64,000 bases of DNA from JBCBDX01 sp038529265. Its GTDB lineage: Bacteria; Pseudomonadota; Alphaproteobacteria; Rhizobiales; Rhizobiaceae. The stretch spans positions 62,001 through 126,000 of the forward strand of contig JBCBDX010000008.1 in the NCBI GenBank assembly GCA_038529265.1. Reading direction: 5' to 3'. Each line of letters starts with the position of its first letter. The stretch's first letter is position 1. The position numbers and the translations under genes are program-made. Under the pieces are notes generated by a model, which saw nothing but the letters and a program-made list of their open reading frames with translations, was not told where the DNA came from and did not search any database. Shown piece by piece: positions 1 through 8,754 of this stretch.

Positions 1-441
1 TCTAGTGACAAGACCGGGCATCATTGCGTTATTGAAAACGGCGGAAAATTCAAATCCGATTAGAGCAATGACGAATGCGCCCAGCGCAAAGAGTATTGTT
101 GCGCTATCGGCATTGGGAGTAACGAACCACAGCGATGCAACTGCCAGGACACCAAGCGCTGAAAAGCCAGCAATCCAAGGTTTGCGAGGCCCTGTTGCGT
201 CCGAGATTGCGCCAAGAACCGGCGACATGAAGGCGATCAGCAATCCCCCAAAGCCGGCGGCGTAGCCCCAATATTCCTGACCGGTTGTTGCGTCAGGTGC
301 CACATGGGCTGCAAAATAGGGGGCAAAAACGAAGGTGATAATTAACGTATGAAAAGGCTGTGCCGCCCAGTCAAACAACATCCAGCCAAAGATACCCTTT
401 CGGCTCGTTGTTGCCTTTACATCCATGCCCACTTCGCTCAT
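1..441 (-). CDS. UMF1-type MFS transporter (N-terminal part, cut by window edge)
   Basis: The first 147 residues of a membrane transporter read leftward from ATG at 441; the C-terminus lies outside the window. The N-terminus 'GWMLFDWAAQPFHTLI' and the loop 'SPVLGAISDATGPRKPW' resemble the UMF1/Atg22-like branch of the major facilitator superfamily, and at least three hydrophobic membrane segments are visible. The substrate cannot be told from sequence. The gene starts 3 bp after the glutamate dehydrogenase stop on the same strand, so the two are probably co-transcribed. Family assignment is from recognition; the function as an exporter is inferred. Confidence 0.8.
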   Translation of the reverse strand, partial: MSEVGMDVKATTSRKGIFGWMLFDWAAQPFHTLIITFVFAPYFAAHVAPDATTGQEYWGYAAGFGGLLIAFMSPVLGAISDATGPRKPWIAGFSALGVLAVASLWFVTPNADSATILFALGAFVIALIGFEFSAVFNNAMMPGLVTR

Positions 442-444
442 CTA

Positions 445-3400
445 TCAACCCTCTGCCAGATCGGCCAAAAGGCCAGCGGCAACCGTTAAGCGTGAAGCCG
501 TCAACTCGGCACTTTCAGTTAATCCGGCAATACGGTCTTGAACCCGCTTGATACGTCCCGCATTGGCCGCGGCCCAGTCCTTTACCGCGTTTTCTGGATC
601 ACCGGTTGCCTGTTTAAGTGCGGCGGCCGTTAAGGTGCGCCGCGCCGCGTGGATCGTGTCGAGTGCTCTGTGTTGTGCGAGGCCATCAAAATAGTCGCTT
701 GTGTCGAGGGCATAAGCCAAATGTTCCAATCGACCTATTTTGAACGTTTCTGTTACGCGGAAGAATGCCGATGAAGCTGGCATCAAATCTATTTCGCATT
801 GATTGGCGATATGCATCATATCAGGCAGAAGTCCGTTCAATGGCAACATAGCCAACGCGTCTGCAACCGCTTTAGGTAAGCCATTGCTCTCAAATTTGGC
901 CCGTCGATAATTAGACCATTCAACCAGATAAGGTGGTAGTATCTTCTTGAGTGATGGCGAAACTTTTTTGTGTGCCTGTTGAAGTGCGACTACAGCATCG
1001 GCGATAGGCCCCTCATGTTGTGCAACTTTCAAATGTTGCCCGACACTCAGACGGTAGCCTTCAGCCAGTTCCGAGTAGAGTTGCATTTGAACATCGCCTG
1101 TCGCTTTATTGTCCAGAGCATCGATGGCGGCCTGAATTGTATCTGTGCCAAGCCCATCGCGAACAATGAGATGCGAGCGACAGATTACCGACGGAAGGAG
1201 GCCGGTGGCATCTTCAAAACGACTGATGACTGATGGCCCGCCTCTATTGACAACTTCGTTGGCGATCTTGGTCGCGATAATCTCGCGGCGTAATTGATGT
1301 GTCTTGATCAACTCACCATGCGATTTTTGCATTCGCGTTGGGAAATAGTTTTGAAGGGTCGCTTCCAAATGCGGGTCGTCGGGCAGGTCAGAACTCACAA
1401 GGTCGTCAAACAGCACCAGCTTGGAATAGGAAATCAGAACACCGATTTCCGGCCTGGTCAGACCACGATTGTCGGTCGCCCGTTCCGCAATTTCCTCTTC
1501 GTCTGGGAGGTCTTCAATTTTGCGATCCAAAAGACCGCGCGCCTCCAACGATTCCATCAACTGGTTCTGTAGCTGCAGCTGACTTGTGCTCGCCCGTTCG
1601 GCCCTGCTGATCGCCAGCGTCTGATCATAGTTGGTCTGCAATACGAGTTCGGCGACATTTTCCGTCATAGCTTCAAGCAAACGGTTGCGTTTGTCGCGGC
1701 TTAGTGAGCGGTCGGCGAGTGCAGGCTGAAGTGCGATCTTGATGTTCACTTCAACGTCCGATGAGTTGACGCCGGCAGAATTGTCGATGGCGTCTGAGTT
1801 ACATCGGCCGCCATGCTGGCAGAACTCAACACGAGCTGGCTGCGTGATGCCTAGGTTGGCGCCTTCACCTATGACTTTTGCACCAACTTCTTTGGCTGTG
1901 ATGCGGATGGCATCGTTGGCGCGATCGCCCACATCTGCGTCGGTTTCATTGGAAGCACGGATGTAGGTTCCGATACCTCCAAACCATAGGAGTTCGACAT
2001 CCGTTCGCAGGATTGCATTCATGATTTCGTTGGGTGTGGCTTTCGTCTTTCCCAATCCAATTGCGCTTGCCGCAGCTTTTGAAAGTGTGATCGATTTTTG
2101 ATTGCGAGAGAAGACGCCCCCACCTTTGGAGAGCTTCTTGGTGTCGTAATCCTGCCATGACGAGCGCCCCAGCTCGAAAAGACGTTCGCGCTCTTTGAAG
2201 CTGGATGCTGGATCAGGTTCCGGGTCAATGAAGATGTCGCGATGATCAAATGCCGCGATCAAGCGGATTTGTCTGGATAGCAGCATGCCGTTACCGAAGA
2301 CATCGCCGGACATGTCGCCCACACCTGCGACCGTGAACGGCTCGGCCTGGATGTCCTTGTCCATCTCGCGGAAGTGGCGCTTGACCGCCTCCCAGCCGCC
2401 GCGTGCAGTAATGCCCATCTTCTTGTGGTCGTAGCCAGCCGATCCACCTGATGCGAATGCATCATCAAGCCAGAACCCATGTTCTTGCGAAATTCCATTT
2501 GCAGTATCGGAGAAGGTTGCGGTGCCCTTGTCAGCTGCGACCACCAGATATGGGTCATCGTCATCATGGCAGATGGTTTTGGCTGGCTTAATGATGTTGG
2601 CGCCCTGACGGTTGTCAGTGACTGATAAAAGCGAAGAGATGAATGTAATGTAGGCCTGCTTGCCTGCATTGAACCATGCTTCGCGGTCGCTGCGTGGTGG
2701 CAGGGATTTAGGGTAGAATCCGCCCTTGGCACCAACAGGTACGATGACAGCGTTTTTCACTTGTTGTGCTTTCACCAAGCCCAAGACTTCAGTGCGGTAG
2801 TCTTCCGCGCGATCTGACCAACGCAGTCCACCGCGCGCAATAGGCCCAAAGCGTAGATGGACACCTTCTACAGTGGGGCCAAAAACAAATATTTCGCGAT
2901 AGGGTTTTGGGTCGGGTGCAAAACCGATGTCGCGCGGTGCGATCTTGAAAGCGAGCGTTGCGCGTTTGTCAGAACCTTCATCGTGGTTGAACGTATTGGT
3001 CCGTAGCGTTGCCTTGATCACATCGACAAACGTGCGGATGATTACATCTTCGTCGATGCTCTCAACATCTTGCAGGGCGGCCAAAATCTTTGCTTCGATA
3101 TCCGCCTGACGCCGCGTGCGTTCATCGGCTTCAATCGCGGGATCAAAATGGGCGTCGAACAAGGCGACCAGCTTTATCGCAATAGCAGAGTGGCGCGCCA
3201 ACGTTCGCGCCATGTAGGATTGCGAAAACTTGGTTCCCAATTGCTTGATGTATGCGCCATAGGCTCGGAACAGTCGGACACGTGTGGCGTCCATGCCTGC
3301 AGCGAGCACAAGTCCGTTGAACGGATCGTTCGCAATTTCCTTGCGCCAGATGTTTAGGAAAGCGCGCTCAAAGAGGACGCCGCTGTCCTCCATGTTGATG

Positions 3401-5238
3401 TCACGGCCGCCAGCACCTTCAATCTCCATGTCATGGACGAACAGACATGTGTCGTCAGTTACTCGACCTACCCTGAATGTTTGCTCGCTGATCACTTTGA
3501 AGCCCATGTTTTCCAAAATGGGCACACGCTCGGATAGCGCGACTGGCGTGTCATGGTGATAGATGCGTAGAGCCGCTTTGTTTGTGTCAACAATACCGCG
3601 GCGATGGAAATCAACATCAATTGGACGCTCCGCGGATATTGAGCGTAGATAAGAAAGATCCAGCACTGCTTGATCGGTTGAGACGGCATCGCGATAGGTT
3701 TCTGGATAGTCCAAAGCCGAAAACGCCTCGATCCAGCCGCTTGTGTCTTCATCATAGGTATGCTGGATTGCGCGTGCGGCCTTGTCTTGCCAAGACATGA
3801 TAATCTCGGAGACTTCGGCCTCCAGTTTCGCCATTGGCACAGTTGGCGTTTCACCACCTGAACGGCCGATGATGACATGCAGGCGTGCAAGGACGCCTTC
3901 TGGAAAAGCCGGGTAATAGGCGGACACGCGACCATCAAAGAGTTCTGCAAGTCGTTGTGAAATTTTAGCTCGATTGATGGAAGAATAACGCTCTCGCGGA
4001 ACGTAAACCAGAACAGAGACGAACCTGTCGAACGGATCTGGTCTGCTGAGCACTCGCACACGCGGGCGATCATTTAGCGCAATAATGGCTTCAGACTGTC
4101 GAGCAAGATCTGATACCGAAACCTGAAATAGTTCGTCGCGCGGGTATGTCTCGAGCGCGTTCAGCAACGCTTTTCCTGAGTGTGAGTTAGGCTCATGGCG
4201 CGACCGGTTCAGTACCGTTTCGATCTTTGATCGCAAGTAGGGGATAGCCTTGACCGAGCGGGTGTAGGCGGTCGATGTAAACAAGCCGACGATACGCAAT
4301 TCGCCAATCAGTTTGCCCTTAGCATCGTATCTTTTCACACCGATGTAATCGAGATACGCGCGGCGGTGGACGCGAGAACGCATATTGGCCTTGGTGACAA
4401 TCAGTACATCGCGACTGTTTAGGAAGGCGCGGATTTGGGGTGTTGTGGTCAACGCTTCATCACCGCGTCGCAGAATTCGGATATCGGGATCGGAGAGGAT
4501 GCCTAACGCGGGAGCATCTGATCGTTGAAGTTTGCCGCGTTGTTGGCCTCCGACAAAATCGTAATCACGCATGCCCAGGAAGGTGAAATTGTTATCATGC
4601 AGCCAATTGAGGAATGCGATGGCCTCTTGAACGTCTGCTTTCTTGGCTGGCAACACGCCGGTTTCCAACTCGCCGATCGCTCGGTCTACGCGTTCCTGCA
4701 TCGATTTCCAGTCAGAAACCGCTGACTTTACTTGCGATATGGTCTCTTCAAGATTGACCTTCAGCTGTTGCCGTACTTCTTCATTGGCGGGGCCAAGAAC
4801 GCATGTGATTACGCTGGTTGGGGTGCCTTGCGTGGCGCCTAGCGAGCGACGCACGCCGTCATCAATTTCAAAACTATCGCCATCGTGATGGACCTCAATG
4901 ATAGGGTGAATGACAAGCTTGGTGGCTAAGTCTGCTGCGTTGATTTCGCCCATCACGCTATCAAACAAAAACGGCATATTGTCGTTTATCGCGCTGACTA
5001 TGGTTTCTCCGTTCTTGGCGGCATTGACCGAAACAACACTTCGTCCCGAGGCATGGCTTGCGAGTGCTTGTGATGCCTCATTTATCATCAGTGCGAGGGT
5101 TTCTGGTGCGACCAGTGACAAGTCTTCAGCCTGTGCCTCGCCCGCAAGCAGTTCGGCCAAAGAGAATGCGCGCATGTTAAGAGATGGTGTCAACTCTTTC
5201 AGTATGCGTTTGGATGCTGCTGATAGCGCTTTCGCCAT
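445..5238 (-). CDS. gdhB: NAD-specific glutamate dehydrogenase, large (about 180 kDa) class
   Basis: At 1597 residues this is the length of the large NAD-dependent glutamate dehydrogenases, which deaminate glutamate to 2-oxoglutarate and ammonia in the cytoplasm. The N-terminal half (to about residue 700) corresponds to the regulatory ACT-like region of the family. The catalytic part follows, with 'GLRWSDRAEDYRTEV' and the lysine-bearing 'VPVGAKGGF' near residue 830, and the nucleotide-binding region with 'GVGDMSGDVFGNGML' and 'IGEGANLGITQPARVEF'. The ATG at 5238 gives a start typical of the family. The UMF1 transporter follows at once. The symbol is not uniform between species (gdhB, gdhZ, gdh2), so treat it as provisional. 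Confidence 0.95.
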   Translation of the reverse strand: MAKALSAASKRILKELTPSLNMRAFSLAELLAGEAQAEDLSLVAPETLALMINEASQALASHASGRSVVSVNAAKNGETIVSAINDNMPFLFDSVMGEINAADLATKLVIHPIIEVHHDGDSFEIDDGVRRSLGATQGTPTSVITCVLGPANEEVRQQLKVNLEETISQVKSAVSDWKSMQERVDRAIGELETGVLPAKKADVQEAIAFLNWLHDNNFTFLGMRDYDFVGGQQRGKLQRSDAPALGILSDPDIRILRRGDEALTTTPQIRAFLNSRDVLIVTKANMRSRVHRRAYLDYIGVKRYDAKGKLIGELRIVGLFTSTAYTRSVKAIPYLRSKIETVLNRSRHEPNSHSGKALLNALETYPRDELFQVSVSDLARQSEAIIALNDRPRVRVLSRPDPFDRFVSVLVYVPRERYSSINRAKISQRLAELFDGRVSAYYPAFPEGVLARLHVIIGRSGGETPTVPMAKLEAEVSEIIMSWQDKAARAIQHTYDEDTSGWIEAFSALDYPETYRDAVSTDQAVLDLSYLRSISAERPIDVDFHRRGIVDTNKAALRIYHHDTPVALSERVPILENMGFKVISEQTFRVGRVTDDTCLFVHDMEIEGAGGRDINMEDSGVLFERAFLNIWRKEIANDPFNGLVLAAGMDATRVRLFRAYGAYIKQLGTKFSQSYMARTLARHSAIAIKLVALFDAHFDPAIEADERTRRQADIEAKILAALQDVESIDEDVIIRTFVDVIKATLRTNTFNHDEGSDKRATLAFKIAPRDIGFAPDPKPYREIFVFGPTVEGVHLRFGPIARGGLRWSDRAEDYRTEVLGLVKAQQVKNAVIVPVGAKGGFYPKSLPPRSDREAWFNAGKQAYITFISSLLSVTDNRQGANIIKPAKTICHDDDDPYLVVAADKGTATFSDTANGISQEHGFWLDDAFASGGSAGYDHKKMGITARGGWEAVKRHFREMDKDIQAEPFTVAGVGDMSGDVFGNGMLLSRQIRLIAAFDHRDIFIDPEPDPASSFKERERLFELGRSSWQDYDTKKLSKGGGVFSRNQKSITLSKAAASAIGLGKTKATPNEIMNAILRTDVELLWFGGIGTYIRASNETDADVGDRANDAIRITAKEVGAKVIGEGANLGITQPARVEFCQHGGRCNSDAIDNSAGVNSSDVEVNIKIALQPALADRSLSRDKRNRLLEAMTENVAELVLQTNYDQTLAISRAERASTSQLQLQNQLMESLEARGLLDRKIEDLPDEEEIAERATDNRGLTRPEIGVLISYSKLVLFDDLVSSDLPDDPHLEATLQNYFPTRMQKSHGELIKTHQLRREIIATKIANEVVNRGGPSVISRFEDATGLLPSVICRSHLIVRDGLGTDTIQAAIDALDNKATGDVQMQLYSELAEGYRLSVGQHLKVAQHEGPIADAVVALQQAHKKVSPSLKKILPPYLVEWSNYRRAKFESNGLPKAVADALAMLPLNGLLPDMMHIANQCEIDLMPASSAFFRVTETFKIGRLEHLAYALDTSDYFDGLAQHRALDTIHAARRTLTAAALKQATGDPENAVKDWAAANAGRIKRVQDRIAGLTESAELTASRLTVAAGLLADLAEG

Positions 5239-5347
5239 GGCCCCCGTCCTTTATTCTTGGTAGTTATGCCTTGGTGCCTTATGAGGACAGGATAACAGGC
5301 CGATGGCAAGGCGCTGTGATAAAAATTGAACGCTGCGGGTTGAAACA

Positions 5348-5590
5348 ATGGCTCGAAATCCAAGTGAGGAAGAACGTGCAGAAGAAGCACGTCGCGCGCT
5401 ACGAAACGTTGAGCGCGATGCGGAGACGATCGGAAGCTCCTCCTTTGTGCGGGTCGCCAACCATCTGACAGCCAAGGATGCCGATCCAGACGATCCTGCT
5501 GAGCTTTGGGGTAAGCGTGTTGCACGCGGTTTGAGCCTTGTCGCATTCATCGTGCTGGCCGTCTGGTTGGTGCGGTATCTGATGAGATGA
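5348..5590 (+). CDS. Small single-pass membrane protein, function unknown
   Basis: An 80-residue protein with a charged, acidic and arginine-rich N-terminal part and one C-terminal hydrophobic helix ('LSLVAFIVLAVWLVRYLMR'), so it is probably anchored with the N-terminus in the cytoplasm. It lies divergent from the glutamate dehydrogenase and 13 bp before the pyridoxal kinase, with which it is likely co-transcribed. I do not recognise a family beyond a resemblance to small conserved alphaproteobacterial membrane proteins. Confidence 0.65.
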   Translation: MARNPSEEERAEEARRALRNVERDAETIGSSSFVRVANHLTAKDADPDDPAELWGKRVARGLSLVAFIVLAVWLVRYLMR

Positions 5591-5603
5591 TGACCAGTCA
5601 GGT

Positions 5604-6467
5604 GTGACGTTGCAAAAACCTGTGATATTGGTCTTTTCCAGCCATGTGGCTGCCGGTGCGGTTGGTAATCGCGCCAGTGTCTTTGTGCTGGAGTTGCTTG
5701 GTTTTGAAGTCTGGGCCGTGCCCACCATTCAAATGGCTTGGCACCCCGGTAACGGCCCTTCCAAGCGTTTGGTGCCTGACGAAGATGAGTTTGCAGCACA
5801 CATATCTGATCTGTCTTCGAGGATAAGCAAAGACACACCTATCGCCATTCTCACCGGTTATCTTGGGTCGAGCGCGCAGGCAACGCCCATTTCCAAATTG
5901 ATCGACAAAGCGCATACCAAGGGCGCGGTTGTTCATTATTTGTGTGATCCGGTCATGGGAGACAATGGCGGCCTTTATGTGCCTGTTGAAACGGCAAAAG
6001 CCATTCGTGATCAATTGCTGCCGCTTGCCGACACCGCAACACCCAATCGGTTTGAATTGAGCTGGCTGTTGGGAGAAACTGAGGCTCATAGCATTGGCGA
6101 GGCTGCCGATCAGGCGCAGCGACTGGGTCCCGCCACTGTGTTGGCGACAAGCATCCCGGCCATGATGAAGGGCAGTGTCGCCAATCTCCTGGTTTCGGCA
6201 GGCAAAGCCCATACCGCTGAACACAGGCTCGTCGATGTCGTTCCAAATGGTACCGGTGATTTAACCGCTGCGCTCTATCTCGCGCATTTGCTCAATGGTG
6301 CGCGGCCCGAACAGGCCATGGGGTCTGCGAGTGCCGCGGTATTTGCTCTTATATCTCAATCAAAGCGTGAGGCAGGCAGAGACTTCAAACTGGCACGTGA
6401 TCAAGGATTTTTGCGCAGGCCGTTGAATATGCCCGTGCGGAACATTGTCACGACAAAGCCACGTTGA
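5604..6467 (+). CDS. pdxY: Pyridoxal kinase (PfkB/ribokinase-like)
   Basis: 287 residues, the usual PdxY/PdxK length; phosphorylates pyridoxal with ATP in the vitamin B6 salvage pathway. The N-terminus 'VILVFSSHVAAGAVGNRAS' is the family's substrate-binding strand. 'LCDPVMGDNGGLYV' is the central conserved block, and 'VPNGTGDLTAALYLAHL' carries the GTGD anion-hole and catalytic aspartate near residue 218. The start is GTG at 5604; no in-frame ATG precedes the conserved region. It follows the small membrane protein by 13 bp. Confidence 0.92.
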   Translation: MTLQKPVILVFSSHVAAGAVGNRASVFVLELLGFEVWAVPTIQMAWHPGNGPSKRLVPDEDEFAAHISDLSSRISKDTPIAILTGYLGSSAQATPISKLIDKAHTKGAVVHYLCDPVMGDNGGLYVPVETAKAIRDQLLPLADTATPNRFELSWLLGETEAHSIGEAADQAQRLGPATVLATSIPAMMKGSVANLLVSAGKAHTAEHRLVDVVPNGTGDLTAALYLAHLLNGARPEQAMGSASAAVFALISQSKREAGRDFKLARDQGFLRRPLNMPVRNIVTTKPR

Positions 6468-6509
6468 GATGGTTGATTACCGACAAATGCTCTGGCTGGG
6501 ATTGATGCT

Positions 6510-6968
6510 GTGAAGAAAGCTTGGAAATTTACTGATGGTTTTGCGGTGTTGGTTTTTGTCGCCGTCGTCTATGCGTCGCCGGCTTGGGCACAGCCCACAA
6601 AGATCAATATCTATGATGAACTCACGGTTTGGTACGCCGCTCATGCAGATGGCTTGGCGTCAAGCGCGGCGCAAGACGCCGTTAATGCGGCTCTGGCACC
6701 TACAGCAATGATTGAGCTGAAGTCATTAGCACTCATTCAGAACAAGGCGGAGTATTTGGAGAGTTTTGAAGGCTGGCAAGAAGCCATTGAAGGTGGATTG
6801 GTTGCCCACCGAATAGACGCTGTAGAAGGTTCTGCTGCCCGCGTAACAGTGTGCTACGTTTTTGAGGGTAACTCATCGTTGACTAAAGAGACTATCGTTT
6901 TCAATGACGACTTGCAGATTGCCAGTTTGGTAGCGCTAGAGCTTGCCGACAGTTGCGAGGCGTTTTAG
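6510..6968 (+). CDS. Secreted protein, possibly NTF2/SnoaL-like, function unknown
   Basis: 152 residues with a signal peptide ending near 'YASPAWAQ' (residues 1 to about 28) and GTG start at 6510. The mature part has the size and helix-then-sheet pattern of SnoaL/NTF2-like proteins ('LTVWYAAHADGL ... FEGWQEAIEGG'), but I see no catalytic residues, so that fold is only a suggestion. It sits between pdxY and a four-helix membrane protein on the same strand; spacing of about 40 bp on each side is compatible with one transcript. Confidence 0.6.
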   Translation: MKKAWKFTDGFAVLVFVAVVYASPAWAQPTKINIYDELTVWYAAHADGLASSAAQDAVNAALAPTAMIELKSLALIQNKAEYLESFEGWQEAIEGGLVAHRIDAVEGSAARVTVCYVFEGNSSLTKETIVFNDDLQIASLVALELADSCEAF

Positions 6969-7003
6969 TGGATGCCTGTCGAAAATATGGAGACAGATGA
7001 ACG

Positions 7004-7399
7004 ATGTTGAGCCTGGTTCCCCTGATGATCCTGCCGTTTATCGGCTACAATCTGGTTTTGCTGACGGGCGGCTTTGCCGCTGATTGGGGTGCCCCGCTAA
7101 TGAGCTTTACCATGCTCTCGGGTGGTCAATGGGAAATGACCCTGGGCGATATCATTCTCGTTGCGGCTTTGCTGTGTCTCTTTGTCGAGATTCTAAAATC
7201 CACACGAACATCTAACGCGTCGGTTATTGATCACTTGCTCTCCACTTTGGTGTTTGTCGCCTACCTGGTTGAATTTTTGGTTGTGAAGGGTGCCGCAACC
7301 TCGGTGTTCTTCATCTGTATGATAATGGCTTTGATCGACGTGATGGCCGGCTTCTCGGTTTCAATTCGTTCTGCCGGCCGTGATGTATCGTTGAACTGA
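7004..7399 (+). CDS. Four-helix integral membrane protein, function unknown
   Basis: 131 residues made almost entirely of four hydrophobic segments (about residues 3-23, 45-62, 75-93, 99-117) with short polar links, ending in a basic tail. A GGAG element about 11 nt upstream supports the ATG at 7004. It resembles small conserved hypothetical membrane proteins of alphaproteobacteria. Its stop lies 4 bp from the stop of the convergent GlcG/HbpS-like gene. Confidence 0.65.
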   Translation: MLSLVPLMILPFIGYNLVLLTGGFAADWGAPLMSFTMLSGGQWEMTLGDIILVAALLCLFVEILKSTRTSNASVIDHLLSTLVFVAYLVEFLVVKGAATSVFFICMIMALIDVMAGFSVSIRSAGRDVSLN

Positions 7400-7403
7400 T
7401 CAA

Positions 7404-7835
7404 TCACCCTGCGTCGGGGACATAGCCTGCGGCTTCTACGCCTGCGATGGCGCAGGCTTCATCATTGTCAGATGTATCACCAGTGATACCGACCGCGCCC
7501 AGAATTTCTCCCTTGGCGTTTTTGACTAATACGCCTCCAGGCACTGCCACGATCTTGCCGCCGGATACGTTGGAGAGGCCTTCAAGGAAATGCGGCCGTG
7601 TTTCGGCTTGCGCGTTGAGCCAACGAGAACCCACACCCACAGCCACAGCGCCAAAGGCCTTGCCTTGCGCTATCTCTGGCCGCAACATGGAAGCACCATC
7701 CTCGCGTTCGAATGCCAACAGGTGACCACCGGCATCCAAAACAGCCACGGCAAGCGGTTTAAGGCCAAGTTCTTTGCCCTTTTCGCGCGCGCCGCGAATG
7801 ATTGCTCGAGATTTTGAAAGTGTCAGCTTGGCCAT
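7404..7835 (-). CDS. GlcG/HbpS (DUF336) family heme-binding-like protein
   Basis: 143 residues, full length for the family. Recognised from 'AVAVLDAGGHLLAFEREDGA', 'GKAFGAVAVG', 'VAVPGGVLVKNAKGEILGAVGITG' and the terminal 'DNDEACAIAGVEAAGY'. Members fold as a PAS-like domain; HbpS of Streptomyces binds heme and GlcG is encoded beside glycolate oxidase genes, but the role of most homologues is unknown. No signal peptide is visible, so it is probably cytoplasmic. It stands alone, 95 bp from the end of phaR. Confidence 0.85.
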   Translation of the reverse strand: MAKLTLSKSRAIIRGAREKGKELGLKPLAVAVLDAGGHLLAFEREDGASMLRPEIAQGKAFGAVAVGVGSRWLNAQAETRPHFLEGLSNVSGGKIVAVPGGVLVKNAKGEILGAVGITGDTSDNDEACAIAGVEAAGYVPDAG

Positions 7836-7930
7836 GGCGCTCCCCGTAATGGTTTATGGAAAAGCCAATAAACCCGGTAGCAGATCAGACAAGCCAAAAA
7901 ATGGTTTGTGGCGGCGAAACTGTTTTACCG

Positions 7931-8518
7931 CTACTCTAGGTCGTCCAGCTTGCGCTGCATGGCGGCGATTTGTTCCTTCATGCTTTTCAGGTCTGGATCT
8001 GAACTTTCCGGTGCTGTTTCTGCGCTTTCCCCGGCCTCTTCAGTCGCAGCAAAAGGGTTGAAAACAGACATCGCGCGCTGGAACATTTCCATGTTGCGCC
8101 GTGTTTGCTCCTCGATCACGGCCTGACTCTGAGCCATCATCTCGGCAGGCGTTTTTCCCACCATTGAAGTCATCGTCTCACGGATGCGTTCCTGATCTTT
8201 GGCAAAGTTCGCCATGGAGGCTTCCAAATAGCTTGGCACCACGGCCTGCATCTGATCGCCGTAAAATGAAATGAGCTGCCGTAACACGGAAACCGGCAGC
8301 ATTGATTGTCCGTTTTTGGCTTCCTGTTCAAAAATGATTTGTGTCAGAACCGAATGGGTAATGTCGGTTCCTGTCTTTGCATCTTGTGCAATGAAGTCCT
8401 CACCATTTTTCACCATCTCGGCTAGATCGTCGAGCGTCACATAGGTGCTGGTGCCGGTGTCGTAGAGGCGCCTGTTGGCATATTTTTTTATGATTGTTGC
8501 GCCGGAATCGCGTGCCAT
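7931..8518 (-). CDS. phaR: Polyhydroxyalkanoate synthesis repressor PhaR
   Basis: 195 residues. The N-terminal DNA-binding domain 'IIKKYANRRLYDTGTSTYVT' followed by the PHB-accumulation regulatory domain is diagnostic of PhaR (AniA in Sinorhizobium), which represses PHB and phasin genes and is titrated off DNA by PHB granules. The acidic C-terminal tail ends in a coiled-coil-like stretch. I place the start at ATG 8518 because GGGAGG lies about 6 nt upstream; a GTG five codons earlier is less likely. It is divergent from phaA, with a perfect TGC-N3-GCA palindrome between them. Confidence 0.95.
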   Translation of the reverse strand: MARDSGATIIKKYANRRLYDTGTSTYVTLDDLAEMVKNGEDFIAQDAKTGTDITHSVLTQIIFEQEAKNGQSMLPVSVLRQLISFYGDQMQAVVPSYLEASMANFAKDQERIRETMTSMVGKTPAEMMAQSQAVIEEQTRRNMEMFQRAMSVFNPFAATEEAGESAETAPESSDPDLKSMKEQIAAMQRKLDDLE

Positions 8519-8697
8519 GCGAACCTCCCTCACTTTGAAATCAACGGATTATCGCCGTTTTGATGCACTGCGACATTAGCGTGGACGGTTGCGATATAAA
8601 AGCGTTTTTGTCTTCAACGCATGGGGTGCGGAAAGTTTGGGTTGGCATTTTTGCATAACTGTGTTGCGCTGAGGTCGAGTTGCAATTTCAGGCATTT

Positions 8698-8712
8698 TTG
8701 TGCAATGCACAA
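8698..8712. promoter_or_regulatory. Candidate PhaR operator
   Basis: TTGTGCA-A-TGCACAA is a perfect 15-bp palindrome containing TGC-N3-GCA, 43 bp upstream of the phaA start in the phaR-phaA intergenic region. PhaR proteins of alphaproteobacteria are known to bind TGC-rich dyads of this kind; binding here is inferred. Confidence 0.6.
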
Positions 8713-8754
8713 TTTATGGACTGAAGCAGTCAATATCACGAGGGAGTGAGACAA

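Noticed and set aside
3492..4073. 193-residue minus-strand reading frame in another frame of the glutamate dehydrogenase gene
   Set aside because: It is contained within a clear 1597-residue gene, and its residue make-up is that of an out-of-frame translation.
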